Source: Streptomyces sp. NRRL S-350 (GTDB taxonomy: Bacteria; Actinomycetota; Actinomycetes; Streptomycetales; Streptomycetaceae). From it: 64,000 bases of DNA. The translations under genes and the position numbers were made by a program. Under the pieces are notes generated by a model. The model did not search any database, was not told where the DNA came from, and saw nothing but the letters and a program-made list of their open reading frames with translations. The first letter of the stretch is position 1; each line of letters begins with the position of its first letter. Shown piece by piece: positions 33,049-44,482 of the stretch. The stretch spans positions 121,542 to 185,541 of the forward strand of contig NZ_JOHO01000009.1 of the NCBI RefSeq assembly GCF_000719705.1, in the 5' to 3' direction.

Positions 33049-35192
33049 GCCTGCGGCTCCTTGCGGTCCTGGGACTCGGACTCGGACTGGGACTGGATGG
33101 CGGTGATCGCGACGGTGTTGACGATGTCCTGCACCAGCGCCCCGCGCGAGAGGTCGTTGACGGGCTTGCGCAGCCCCTGTAGCACCGGGCCGACGGCGAC
33201 CGCGCCGGCCGAGCGCTGGACGGCCTTGTAGGTGTTGTTGCCGGTGTTGAGGTCCGGGAAGATCAGCACGGTGGCCCGCCCGGCCACCGGTGAGCCCGGC
33301 AGTTTGGTGGCGGCGACGTGGGCGTCGACCGCCGCGTCGTACTGGATCGGGCCCTCGACCAGGATGTCGGGCCGCAGTCGGCGGACGATCTCGGTGGCCT
33401 TGCGCACCTTGTCGACGTCCGCGCCGGAGCCGGAGGTGCCGGTCGAGTACGAGAGCATCGCGACCCGCGGCTCCACGCCGAACTGGGCGGCGGTGGCGGC
33501 GGACTGGATCGCGATGTCGGCCAGCTGCTGGGCGTCCGGGTCGGGGTTGACCGCGCAGTCGCCGTACACCAGCACCTTGTCGGCCAGGCACATGAAGAAG
33601 ACGGAGGAGACGATCGAGGCGCCCGGCGAGGTCTTGATCACCTCGAAGGCCGGCCGGATGGTCGCCGCGGTGGAGTGCACGGCGCCGGACACCATGCCGT
33701 CCGCGATGCCCTCCTGGACCATCAGGGTGCCGAAGTAGGAGACGTCGGTGACCACGTCCAGCGCCAGCTCGACGGTCATCCCCTTGTGGGCCCGCAGCCG
33801 CGCGTAGAGCTCGGCGAACTGGCGCCGCAGCGGGCTCGTGGTCGGGTCGACGATCCGGACCTGGGCGCGGTCGGCGCCCGGCTCCTCCTGCGGGAGCTCG
33901 ATGCCGAGGCTCGCGGCCTTGCGCCGCACCGCGTCCGCCTCGCCGAGCAGGGTGAGGTCGCAGATGTTGCGGCGCAGCAGGATCTCGGCCGCGCGGAGCA
34001 CCCGCTCCTCGGTGCCCTCGGGCAGCACGACGCGGCGGCGGCCGGACCGGGCGCGTTCCAGCAGCTCGTGCTCGAACATCATCGGGGTGACCCGCTCGGA
34101 CCGGCCGACCTCGATCCGGTTGGTCAACTCGGCGGTGTCGACGTGCAGTTCGAACAGGCCGAGGGCGATCTCCGCCTTCCGCGGGCTGGCCGCGGTGAGC
34201 TTGCCCTCCAGGTGGGTCAGGGCGGCGGCGGTCGGCCAGCTGCCCTCCGGGACGACCGCGACCGGGGTGCCGGGGGCGAGCCGCGCCGCCAGGGCCATCA
34301 CGTTCGGCCCGGGGTGCTGGCCGAGGGTCAGCAGCACTCCGGCGATCGGCGGGGCGCCGGCAGCGTGCGCGGCCAGCGAGCCGACCACCAGGTCGGCGCG
34401 GTCCCCGGGGGTGACGACGAGCGCGCCCTCGGTCAGCGCGTCGAGGAAGGTCGGCAGCATGGCGCCGCCGAAGACGTAGCCGCGCACGTCCCGGGCCAGG
34501 CCCGCGGCGTCGCCGAGCAGCACCTCGGCGCCGGTCGCCTCGACGAGCTGCGCCACGGTCGGCGCGGCCAGGGCCGGCTCCTCGGGGATGACGTAGACGG
34601 GGATCGGCAGCTTCTCGGTGAGCGTGCGCTGGATCCGCTGCTTGGCGCCCGGGGCGACCCGGTTGGCGATCATCGCCAGGGTCTCGCAGCCCAGGTCGGT
34701 GTACGCCCGGTGGGCGTTGCGCACCTCGGCGATCACGGCTTCCGGGTCGTCGCTGTGGCCGCCGACGACCGGCAGCACCGCGGCGCCGAACTCGTTGGCG
34801 AGGCGGGCGTTGAAGGCCAGTTCGTCCGGGATGTTGGTGTCGGCGAAGTCGGTGCCGAGCACGAGGACGGCCTGGCAGCGCCGCTCCAGCGCGCGGAAGC
34901 GGTCGACGAGGACGGAGACCAGCTCGTCCTGCCCCAGCGCGGCCTGCAGCGCGGCGGCCTCCTCGTACGTGAGGCCGTACAGCTCGGTGTTCGGCAGGTC
35001 GATCCGGTACCGGCCGCGCAGCAGCTCGACCACGTGGTCCGAGCCCGGCTGCCCGGGGGCGGCGGCGTGCACCAGCGGGCGGAAGACCCCGACCCGGTCC
35101 ACCTGGCGGGTGAGCAATTCCATGACCCCGAGTTCGACCGCCTGCCGCCCGTCCCCCCGGTCGATGCCGGTCACGTACACGCTGCGCGCCAC
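33045..35192 (-). CDS. pta: Phosphate acetyltransferase, long form
   Basis: This 715-residue enzyme makes acetyl phosphate from acetyl-CoA. It is the long class: an N-terminal P-loop-like/DRTGG regulatory half (SVYVTGIDRGDGRQAVELGV onward) and a C-terminal catalytic PTA domain of about 330 residues. The latter contains VVLPEGTEERVLRAAEI, DGMVSGAVHSTAATIRPAFE, FPDLNTGNNTYKAVQRSAGA and the end segment KPVNDLSRGA. GTG 35192 is chosen because the family begins VARSVYVTG and GGAG lies upstream; much longer open frames cross the glgB terminator. It is the first gene of the pta-ackA operon. Confidence 0.95.
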   Translation of the reverse strand: MARSVYVTGIDRGDGRQAVELGVMELLTRQVDRVGVFRPLVHAAAPGQPGSDHVVELLRGRYRIDLPNTELYGLTYEEAAALQAALGQDELVSVLVDRFRALERRCQAVLVLGTDFADTNIPDELAFNARLANEFGAAVLPVVGGHSDDPEAVIAEVRNAHRAYTDLGCETLAMIANRVAPGAKQRIQRTLTEKLPIPVYVIPEEPALAAPTVAQLVEATGAEVLLGDAAGLARDVRGYVFGGAMLPTFLDALTEGALVVTPGDRADLVVGSLAAHAAGAPPIAGVLLTLGQHPGPNVMALAARLAPGTPVAVVPEGSWPTAAALTHLEGKLTAASPRKAEIALGLFELHVDTAELTNRIEVGRSERVTPMMFEHELLERARSGRRRVVLPEGTEERVLRAAEILLRRNICDLTLLGEADAVRRKAASLGIELPQEEPGADRAQVRIVDPTTSPLRRQFAELYARLRAHKGMTVELALDVVTDVSYFGTLMVQEGIADGMVSGAVHSTAATIRPAFEVIKTSPGASIVSSVFFMCLADKVLVYGDCAVNPDPDAQQLADIAIQSAATAAQFGVEPRVAMLSYSTGTSGSGADVDKVRKATEIVRRLRPDILVEGPIQYDAAVDAHVAATKLPGSPVAGRATVLIFPDLNTGNNTYKAVQRSAGAVAVGPVLQGLRKPVNDLSRGALVQDIVNTVAITAIQSQSESESQDRKEPQA

Positions 35193-35320
35193 GCGGATGT
35201 CTCCGTCCCGTCGTCTCGGAAGGTCGTCATGTCGACCATACCTTCGCACTCCGAACGACTGTCCGCGAGCACAGGACCGCCGGGCAGGAAAGGGCCGGAG
35301 GCCCCCGGGGGCCGGGCGCG

Positions 35321-35360
35321 GCCGGGTGCCGCGCCCGCGGTGGCGGGCGGGGCACCCGGC
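35321..35360 (-). terminator. Terminator of glgB
   Basis: Eighteen-base arms with one mismatch (35321-35338 and 35343-35360) and a GGTG loop lie 23 nt beyond the glgB stop. Confidence 0.75.
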
Positions 35361-35383
35361 GGCTCGACGGGCGGGCGCGGCCC

Positions 35384-37810
35384 TCAGCGGGCGGGGCGGA
35401 GCCAGATGGTGGCGAGTGGGGGGAGGACCAGTTCGGCGGAGCGGGGTTGGCCGTCCCATTCGACGGCTTCGGCCTTGACCGGGTGGGAGTTGCCGGTGCC
35501 GCTGCCGCCGTACTCCTCGGCGTCGGTGTTCAGCACCTCCTCCCACAGCTGGTCGCGGCCGGCCAGGCGGGGCAGGCCGACCCGGCGGCCGTGCCGGACG
35601 ACCGGGGAGAAGTTGCAGACGGCGACGAGCGGGGAGCCGTCGGCCGCGTAGCGGACGAAGGAGAGCAGGTTGTCGTCGGCGGCGCCACCGTCGAGCCAGC
35701 GGAAGCCGTCCGGGGAGGTGTCCTGTTCCCACAGGGCCGGGGTGTCGAGGTAGTGCCGGTTGAGGTCGCGGACCAGGTTGCGCACCCCGAGGTGGTCCCG
35801 GTGGGCCGGCCACTGCGGGTCGAGCACCCACCACTGCGGGCCCTGCTCGTGGTCCCATTCCGCGCCCTGGGCGAACTCCTGCCCCATGTAGAGCAGTTGC
35901 TTGCCGGGGTGGGACCACATGAAGCCCAGGTAGGCGCGGTGGTTGGCGCGTTGCTGCCACCAGTCGCCGGGCATCTTGGCGACCAGGGCCTGCTTGCCGT
36001 GGACGACCTCGTCGTGCGAGATCGGCAGGACGTAGTTCTCGGAGTAGGCGTACACCATCGAGAAGGTGATCTCGTTGTGGTGGTACTTGCGGTGCACCGG
36101 CTCCTTGGACATGTAGACCAGCGAGTCGTGCATCCAGCCCATGTTCCACTTCAGCCCGAAGCCGAGGCCGCCGGCGTCGGTGGGCCGGGTGACGCCCTCC
36201 CAGGCGGTGGACTCCTCGGCGATGGTGACGACGCCCGGGCAGCGCCGGTAGACGGTGGCGTTCATCTCCTGGAGGAAGGAGGCCGCGTCCAGGTTCTCCC
36301 GGCCGCCGAACCGGTTGGGGGTCCAGGCGCCGCCTTCGCGGGAGTAGTCGAGGTAGAGCATCGAGGCGACGGCGTCCACCCGCAGGCCGTCGATGTGGAA
36401 CTCCTCGCACCAGTAGACCGCGTTGGCGACGAGGAAGTTGCGCACCTCCTTGCGGCCGTAGTCGAACTCCAGGGTGCCCCAGTCCGGGTGCTCGGCGCGC
36501 AGCGGGTCGGCCGGCTCGTACAGCGGCTCGCCGTCGAAGCGGGCGAGCGCGAAGTCGTCCTTGGGGAAGTGTGCGGGCACCCAGTCGACGATCACGCCGA
36601 TGCCGTGCCGGTGCAGGGTGTCCACCAGGTACCGGAAGTCGTCGGGGCCGCCGAGCCGGGCGGTGGGGGCGTAGTAGCCGGACACCTGGTAGCCCCAGGA
36701 GCCGCCGAAGGGGTGTTCCATCACCGGCATGAACTCCACGTGGGTGAAGTTCAACTCCTTGAGGTAGCCAGGCAGTTCCTCGGCGATGGCGCGGTAGGTG
36801 GTGAGGTCGGGGCGCCAGGACGGCAGGTGCAGCTCGTACACCGACATCGGTGCCCGGTGGTGGGTGGCGCGGGCCCGGCGGGCCATCCACTCGTCGTCCT
36901 GCCAGGTGTGGGAGGAGGAGGTGACGACCGAGGCGGTGCCGGGCGGGCACTGGGCGGCCCGGGCCAGTGGGTCGGCCTTGTCGAGCACCCAGCCCTGCCG
37001 GGTGTGCACCTCGTACTTGTACGTGGCGCCTTCGGCGAGGCCGGGGACGAACAGTTCCCAGATCCCGGAGGAGCCGAGCGAGCGCATCGGGTGCCCGGTG
37101 CCGTCCCAGTGGTTGAAGTCGCCGATCAGCCGGACTCCGACGGCGTTCGGCGCCCAGACCGCGAACGCGGTGCCGGCCACGCCGTCGACGGTGCGCACGT
37201 GGGAGCCGAGCGCCCGCCACAGCTGCTCGTGGCGGCCTTCGGAGATCAGGTGCAGGTCGAGTTCGCCGAGGGTGGGCGGGGTGCGGTAGCCGTCGTGCTG
37301 GCGCAGGGGCTCGCTGCCGGGGTAGCTCACGAGCAGGGAGTAGTCCGGCAGTTCACCGCCGGCCACCAGCCCGGTGAACAGTCCGCCCTGCTGGTGGGTG
37401 AGTTCGGCGGGGCCCTGGGGGGTTTCGACGACGACCCGCTCGGCGAACGGGCGCAGCACCCGGATCGCCGTGCCGCCGTTCACGGGGTGCGCGCCGAGCA
37501 GCGCGTGCGGGTCGTGGTGCTGTCCGCTCACCAGCCGCTCCACCTCGGACGGCGGCAGCGGCGCCTCGGGCAGGCGCAGGGCCCCGGACGGTGTCCCGGA
37601 CGGTGTCCCGGACGGAGCCCCGGGCGGGGTGGCGGGCGGCGTGGTGGCCGGCCCGCTGGCCGCCGGGGCCTGGGCCCGGGGCGGGGAGCCGTCCGGTTCC
37701 TTCCGGTCCTTCCGGTTCTTCCGGGCCTCGGCCGGGTTCGTGCCCGGCCCCGACAGGAAGGTGGCCGGAACTGGGCGGTTGGGGCGGCCGGTCGGGTCGA
37801 GCGGCGTCAC
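35384..37810 (-). CDS. glgB: 1,4-alpha-glucan branching enzyme
   Basis: This 808-residue GH13 enzyme adds alpha-1,6 branches to the glucan made by GlgE. The order is a disordered Pro/Gly/Thr-rich head of about 85 residues with a repeated PSGT motif, an N-terminal beta domain ([13 protein letters not shown]), a CBM48 domain ([20 protein letters not shown]) and the catalytic barrel. The nucleophile Asp is in [12 protein letters not shown], the acid Glu in [13 protein letters not shown], and [11 protein letters not shown] is also present. The C-terminal beta domain ends with [16 protein letters not shown] 37810 has AGGAGG eight bases upstream. It follows maltokinase by 152 bp on the same strand. 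Family members are usually about 730-775 residues; the head accounts for the extra. Confidence 0.95.
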   Translation of the reverse strand: MTPLDPTGRPNRPVPATFLSGPGTNPAEARKNRKDRKEPDGSPPRAQAPAASGPATTPPATPPGAPSGTPSGTPSGALRLPEAPLPPSEVERLVSGQHHDPHALLGAHPVNGGTAIRVLRPFAERVVVETPQGPAELTHQQGGLFTGLVAGGELPDYSLLVSYPGSEPLRQHDGYRTPPTLGELDLHLISEGRHEQLWRALGSHVRTVDGVAGTAFAVWAPNAVGVRLIGDFNHWDGTGHPMRSLGSSGIWELFVPGLAEGATYKYEVHTRQGWVLDKADPLARAAQCPPGTASVVTSSSHTWQDDEWMARRARATHHRAPMSVYELHLPSWRPDLTTYRAIAEELPGYLKELNFTHVEFMPVMEHPFGGSWGYQVSGYYAPTARLGGPDDFRYLVDTLHRHGIGVIVDWVPAHFPKDDFALARFDGEPLYEPADPLRAEHPDWGTLEFDYGRKEVRNFLVANAVYWCEEFHIDGLRVDAVASMLYLDYSREGGAWTPNRFGGRENLDAASFLQEMNATVYRRCPGVVTIAEESTAWEGVTRPTDAGGLGFGLKWNMGWMHDSLVYMSKEPVHRKYHHNEITFSMVYAYSENYVLPISHDEVVHGKQALVAKMPGDWWQQRANHRAYLGFMWSHPGKQLLYMGQEFAQGAEWDHEQGPQWWVLDPQWPAHRDHLGVRNLVRDLNRHYLDTPALWEQDTSPDGFRWLDGGAADDNLLSFVRYAADGSPLVAVCNFSPVVRHGRRVGLPRLAGRDQLWEEVLNTDAEEYGGSGTGNSHPVKAEAVEWDGQPRSAELVLPPLATIWLRPAR

Positions 37811-37962
37811 GGCGTGGTCCTCCTGCGGCGGGGGTGGGCGAACTCCGGCGGGCGGTACGTGGAGCGGTGCGTGAGCGGGGCGGGACGTGGAGCGGGCGGT
37901 AAGTGAGCGGGCGGTGCGTCGAGCGGGCGGTGCGTCGGGTGTGCCGTCGGGGGAGCGGCGGA
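37811..37962. repeat. Short direct repeats between maltokinase and glgB
   Basis: GAGCGGGCGGTGCGTC occurs twice in tandem (37905-37936) with further GAGCGGG-type fragments upstream. Slippage origin is likely. No promoter is evident in this 152-bp gap. Confidence 0.5.
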
Positions 37963-39453
37963 TCAGACGGACAGGGAGAGCCGGTTGATCGCGGCCAGCG
38001 GGATCGGCAGCCAGCCGGGCCGGTGCCGGGCCTCGTACACGACCTCGTACACCGCCTTGTCGATCTCCAGCGCCCGCATCAGTTCCGGCGAGGCCGCCGG
38101 GTCGGCGCCGCCCCCGGCGGTGTAGCCGGCGCAGAAGGCGGTGCGGTTGCGTTGGGCCCAGGCGGCGGCGAGGTGGGCCAGCTCCGGGTCGACGGGGCCG
38201 CCGGCCAGCAGGTGGGCGGCCGCGTAGTCGAAGGAGCGGAGCATCGCGGCGACGTCGCGCAGGGCGGGCTGCGGTTCGCGGCGTTCGTTGACGGATTTGG
38301 CGGGCTCGCCTTCGAAGTCCAGCAGTACCCAGCCGTGCGGGGTCCGCATCGCCTGTCCGAGATGGAGGTCGCCGTGGATGCGCTGGACCGGCAGGCCGTC
38401 GGGGTGGGCGTCGGCGAGTTGTTGGAAGGCGGTGCGCAGAGCGGCCCGGAAGCGGAGCAGGCCGGGGACTGCGGCGACGGCGCTGTCCAGCCGGTCGGCC
38501 ATCGCGGTGGCGAGCCGTCCGGTCTGGGTGCGGTCGAGCCGGGCGACGGGCATGGAGCGGGCGAGGACGCGGTGGACTTCGGCGGTGGCCCGGCCGAGTC
38601 GGTGGGCTTCGATGGCGAAGTTGCCGGGGGAGCGGTCGCCCTTGAGCCGGCCGACCTGGTCGAGGGCGAGTTCCCAGCCGTCCTCGGCGTCCGGCAGGTA
38701 GCGCTGGAGCAGGCCGAGGGTGGCCGGTTCCGCGCGTTCCATCCGGCTCTCGAACCAGGCGGCGACCCGGGGGATGCGGGTGGAGCCGGCCCGGGAGAGG
38801 GCGAGCGAGAGTTCGAGGTCGGGGTTGGTGCCGGGGTGGATGCGGCGGAAGAGTTTGAGGATGTACGAGGTGCCGTAGATGACGGAGCTGTTGGACTGTT
38901 CGGCGGTGGAGGCGCGACCGGGGAGGTTGGCGGGCAGTCCGGAGCCGGGGGTGCGGCGGAAGGACAGGGATCCGAAGCGGTCGCCGGTGGCGAGGTGTTC
39001 GAGGAGGCGGCCGGTGAGTTCGGGGTCGTGCACGGCGTCGTAGAGGGTCGCGCCGTCGTACGGGCCCTGGCTGAGCCGGCCGAGGACGGCGCCGGGCCCG
39101 ATGTCCCCGAGGTCCTTGGAGCGGATTCCGAGGAGCAGTTGGTAGATGTCCCCGTGGGGGGCGCCGGCCGTGGTGGCGTGTTCGACCCGCAGCAGCAGGT
39201 GCAGCAGGGCGGGGTCGCCGACCTGCAGCGGGGTGCCGACCACCGGGGTCAGGCCGGTGATGGGCCGTCCCTTCCCGGCGTACCAGCGCTGGGTGGGCAG
39301 CCACGAGGCGATCAGTGGCAGCGCCGCCTGGACGAGTTCGCTGACCCCCAGGGCGGTTCTCCGGGCCCCGGTGCCCCGCGCGCCCGTCGGCGCGGCGGGG
39401 CCGGCCTGGGCGTCGTCCTGCACATGGGCTTGAGAACGGGAGATTTCGGACAT
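37963..39453 (-). CDS. mak: Maltokinase (Mak/Pep2)
   Basis: This 496-residue enzyme phosphorylates maltose to maltose 1-phosphate, the GlgE donor. The N-lobe contains [16 protein letters not shown], typical of actinobacterial maltokinases and TreS-fused Pep2 domains. The catalytic loop is [10 protein letters not shown] and the metal-binding segment [19 protein letters not shown], as in aminoglycoside-phosphotransferase folds. The C-terminus has [20 protein letters not shown]. It starts at ATG 39453 behind GGGAG. In this genome maltokinase is free-standing and not fused to TreS. It lies between treS upstream and glgB downstream. Confidence 0.93.
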   Translation of the reverse strand: MSEISRSQAHVQDDAQAGPAAPTGARGTGARRTALGVSELVQAALPLIASWLPTQRWYAGKGRPITGLTPVVGTPLQVGDPALLHLLLRVEHATTAGAPHGDIYQLLLGIRSKDLGDIGPGAVLGRLSQGPYDGATLYDAVHDPELTGRLLEHLATGDRFGSLSFRRTPGSGLPANLPGRASTAEQSNSSVIYGTSYILKLFRRIHPGTNPDLELSLALSRAGSTRIPRVAAWFESRMERAEPATLGLLQRYLPDAEDGWELALDQVGRLKGDRSPGNFAIEAHRLGRATAEVHRVLARSMPVARLDRTQTGRLATAMADRLDSAVAAVPGLLRFRAALRTAFQQLADAHPDGLPVQRIHGDLHLGQAMRTPHGWVLLDFEGEPAKSVNERREPQPALRDVAAMLRSFDYAAAHLLAGGPVDPELAHLAAAWAQRNRTAFCAGYTAGGGADPAASPELMRALEIDKAVYEVVYEARHRPGWLPIPLAAINRLSLSV

Positions 39454-39621
39454 GACTCCCTTTCCCCGGAAGCACGCGGACTGCCCGACGGGTCGTGGCC
39501 GGGTCCGTCAGTCTTCCGGATTTCGGCGGCGCGGCGGTCGCGGCACGCGAGCGTGGCTCGGGTGTCACGCCTTCGTGTGGGTGGCCGTTGGGCTGTTCTC
39601 CGTACGCGGCGGTGCAGAGAG

Positions 39622-39657
39622 CTCCGGGGGCGCCGGGCTGGACTGGCGCCCCCGGAG
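39622..39657. terminator. Terminator hairpin between treS and mak
   Basis: Perfect 13-bp arms (CTCCGGGGGCGCC / GGCGCCCCCGGAG) with a 10-nt loop lie about 60 nt downstream of treS. The run GGTTTT beside it is on the plus-strand side. It implies that mak-glgB can be transcribed separately from glgE-treS. Confidence 0.7.
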
Positions 39658-39719
39658 GGTTTTGCGGTGCGGTCGGCGCGGGTGCGGGCGGCGCTGGTTC
39701 TGCCGGGTGCGGCGGATCG

Positions 39720-41440
39720 TTACTTCGGCCGCCTGGTCCCGCTCAGGCGCGGGGGCTGCCGGAGCTGGAACCAGTAGAAGCCGTGCCCGGCCAGGGTGAG
39801 CAGGTAGGGCCACTCACCGATCGACGGGAAGCGCACCCCGCCGATCAGTTCGACCGGGTACCGGCCGCCGTACTGGCGGAGGTCCAGCTCGGTCGGCTGC
39901 GCGAACCGCGAGAAGTTGTTCACGCACATGACCAGGTCCCCCTCGTACTCGCGTACGAAGGCCAGCACGGCGGGATTGCTGGACGGCAGTTCGGCGTAGG
40001 TGCCGAGGCCGAACGCCGGGTTGAGCTTGCGGATCTCGATCATGCGACGCGTCCAGTGCAGCAGCGAACTCGAACTGCTCTGCTGCGCCTCGACGTTGGT
40101 CACCTGGTAGCCGTACACCGGGTCCATGATGGGCGGCAGACTGAGCCTGCCCGGGTCGGCGGAGGAGAAACCCGCGTTGCGGTCCGGGGTCCACTGCATC
40201 GGCGTGCGCACGCCGTCGCGGTCGCCGAGCCAGATGTTGTCGCCCATGCCGATCTCGTCCCCGTAGTAGAGGACGGGCGAGCCGGGCAGGGAGAACAGCA
40301 GGGCGGTGAACAGCTCGATCTGGTTGCGGTCGTTCTCCAGCAGCGGGGCGAGCCGGCGGCGGATGCCCACGTTGGCGCGCATCCGGGGGTCCTTGGCGTA
40401 CTCCGCGTACATGTAGTCGCGCTCCTCGTCGGTGACCATCTCCAGGGTCAGCTCGTCGTGGTTGCGCAGGAAGATGCCCCACTGGCAGCCGTTGGGGATC
40501 TGCGGGGTCTTGGCGAGGATCTCCGACACCGGGTAGCGGGACTCGCGGCGCACCGCCATGAAGATCCGCGGCATCACCGGGAAGTGGAACGCCATGTGGC
40601 ACTCGTCGCCGCCGGAGGTGAAGTCGCCGAAGTAGTCGACGACGTCCTCCGGCCACTGGTTGGCCTCGGCGAGCAGCACGGTGTCGGGGTAGTCGGCGTC
40701 GATCTCCTTGCGGACCCGCTTGAGGAACTCGTGGGTCTCCTGGAGGTTCTCGCAGTTGGTGCCCTCCCGGGCGAACAGGTACGGCACCGCGTCGAGCCGG
40801 AAGCCGTCGATGCCGAGGTCGAGCCAGAACCGCAGCCCGGCGATCATCTCGTCCTGGACCCGGGGGTTGTCGTAGTTGAGGTCCGGCTGGTGGGAGAAGA
40901 AGCGGTGCCAGTAGTACTGCTTGCGGACCGGGTCGTACGTCCAGTTGGAGGTCTCGGTGTCGACGAAGATGATCCGGGCGTCCGGGTACTGCTTGTCGTC
41001 GTCGGCCCACATGTAGAAGTCGCCGTACGGCCCGTCCGGGTCCGTCCGGGAGGCCTGGAACCACGGGTGCTGGTCGCTGGTGTGGTTCATGACGAAGTCG
41101 ATGATCACGCGCATGCCGCGGGCGTGCGCGGCGTCGACGAACTCCATGAAGTCGGCGAGGTCGCCGAACTCGGGCAGCACCGAGGTGTAGTCGGACACGT
41201 CGTACCCGCCGTCGCGCAGCGGCGAGGCGAAGAACGGGGGGAGCCAGAGGCAGTCGATCCCGAGCCACTGGAGGTAGTCGAGCTTGGCCGTGAGCCCCTT
41301 GAGGTCCCCGACCCCGTCGCCGTTGCTGTCCTGGAAGGACCGCACCAGCACCTCGTAGAACACCGCACGCTTGAACCACTCCGGGTCCAGGTTCTTCTTC
41401 GAGGTCTCCGGGAAGGTGTCGGGAACGGGCTCGTTCACTG

Positions 41441-41444
<4 letters not shown>
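39720..41444 (-). CDS. treS: Trehalose synthase (maltose alpha-D-glucosyltransferase)
   Basis: This 574-residue GH13 enzyme interconverts trehalose and maltose. The barrel motifs are [19 protein letters not shown], the nucleophile Asp in [13 protein letters not shown], the acid Glu in [13 protein letters not shown] and the third Asp in [12 protein letters not shown]. The C-terminal beta domain ends with [19 protein letters not shown]. It has no fused maltokinase domain. GTG 41444 overlaps the glgE stop by four bases, so TreS is translationally coupled to GlgE. It supplies maltose to the separate maltokinase encoded next. Confidence 0.95.
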
Positions 41445-43837
<2,393 letters not shown>

Positions 43838-44482
43838 GCCAAACTCCTGCCCGAGATCGGCGGCAGCCCCCGCGGGCCGGGGTCGGGCCAGGGGAGTGCC
43901 GGGAGGACTGCTGGGTGGGGAGGACGTGCGACCGGAGCCTGCCCGCGCCGCCGTCCCCGGCAACCTGCCCGGCGCCCGCCGAGCCGGTGGCGGGACGCCC
44001 CGGAGCCCGCGCGCGTCCCGGCGCACGCCTCCGGGGGCACGCCCCTGGGCGGCCCGGACCACCCGTGAACGAGCAGGCCGGGCACAAGGACACGCGGCGG
44101 CGCGCGGTGAGCGCCGAATGGGCTAAGAAGAACGGGAACGGTCAACGCGAAAAAGGATTCGGACGTGCTGCTTCAAGGAGGGCGCCACCCGTCGCCGCAC
44201 TCGCCGCAGCATCAACGACCTTCGGCCATCCTCGCACCGGCGACAAGGTTTTTGCAGCGGTACGACAGTAGTTTCGGGCCTTCTCATGAGTGGATGCGCC
44301 ATCGGAAATGGCCCCGTACCGCAGAGTTCACGCATTGGTAGCGCGGCCCTCCGAAATGTGCGCCTCGCGCGCCCCCTGCGCAGTCCGATGCGCCGAATGC
44401 GATCTCATCAATAGCCCGAACGGATGGCCAATAGCCCACTTGACGCACTGTCCGGGCGACCGCCGCGGCTACGCTTCACGCC
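43838..44482. other. 645-bp divergent region between glgE and glgP
   Basis: No gene is convincing; open frames are Arg/Pro-rich shadows. The region should hold both promoters. Near glgP I see AATAGCCC twice (44410 and 44430), then TTGACG at 44440 and TACGCT at 44470. The glgE side shows only the ribosome site. The sequence from 44100 to 44420 is less GC-rich, as expected for a regulatory region. Confidence 0.5.
44440..44475 (+). promoter_or_regulatory. Candidate leaderless promoter of glgP
   Basis: TACGCT (44470-44475) ends 7 nt before GTG 44483 and there is no Shine-Dalgarno sequence. TTGACG (44440-44445) matches a -35 well, but the 24-nt spacer is too long, so either the -35 is fortuitous or recognition is not by the housekeeping sigma factor alone. 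Confidence 0.4.

Noticed and set aside
33045..37220. A 1391-codon open frame joining pta to an antiparallel stretch over glgB
   Set aside because: Only the part from GTG 35192 matches phosphate acetyltransferase; the rest is out of frame with the real glgB gene and crosses its terminator.
35384..39568. A 1394-codon frame fusing glgB with sequence over the maltokinase gene
   Set aside because: The first 586 codons are an off-frame reading of mak; glgB itself begins at GTG 37810 behind AGGAGG.
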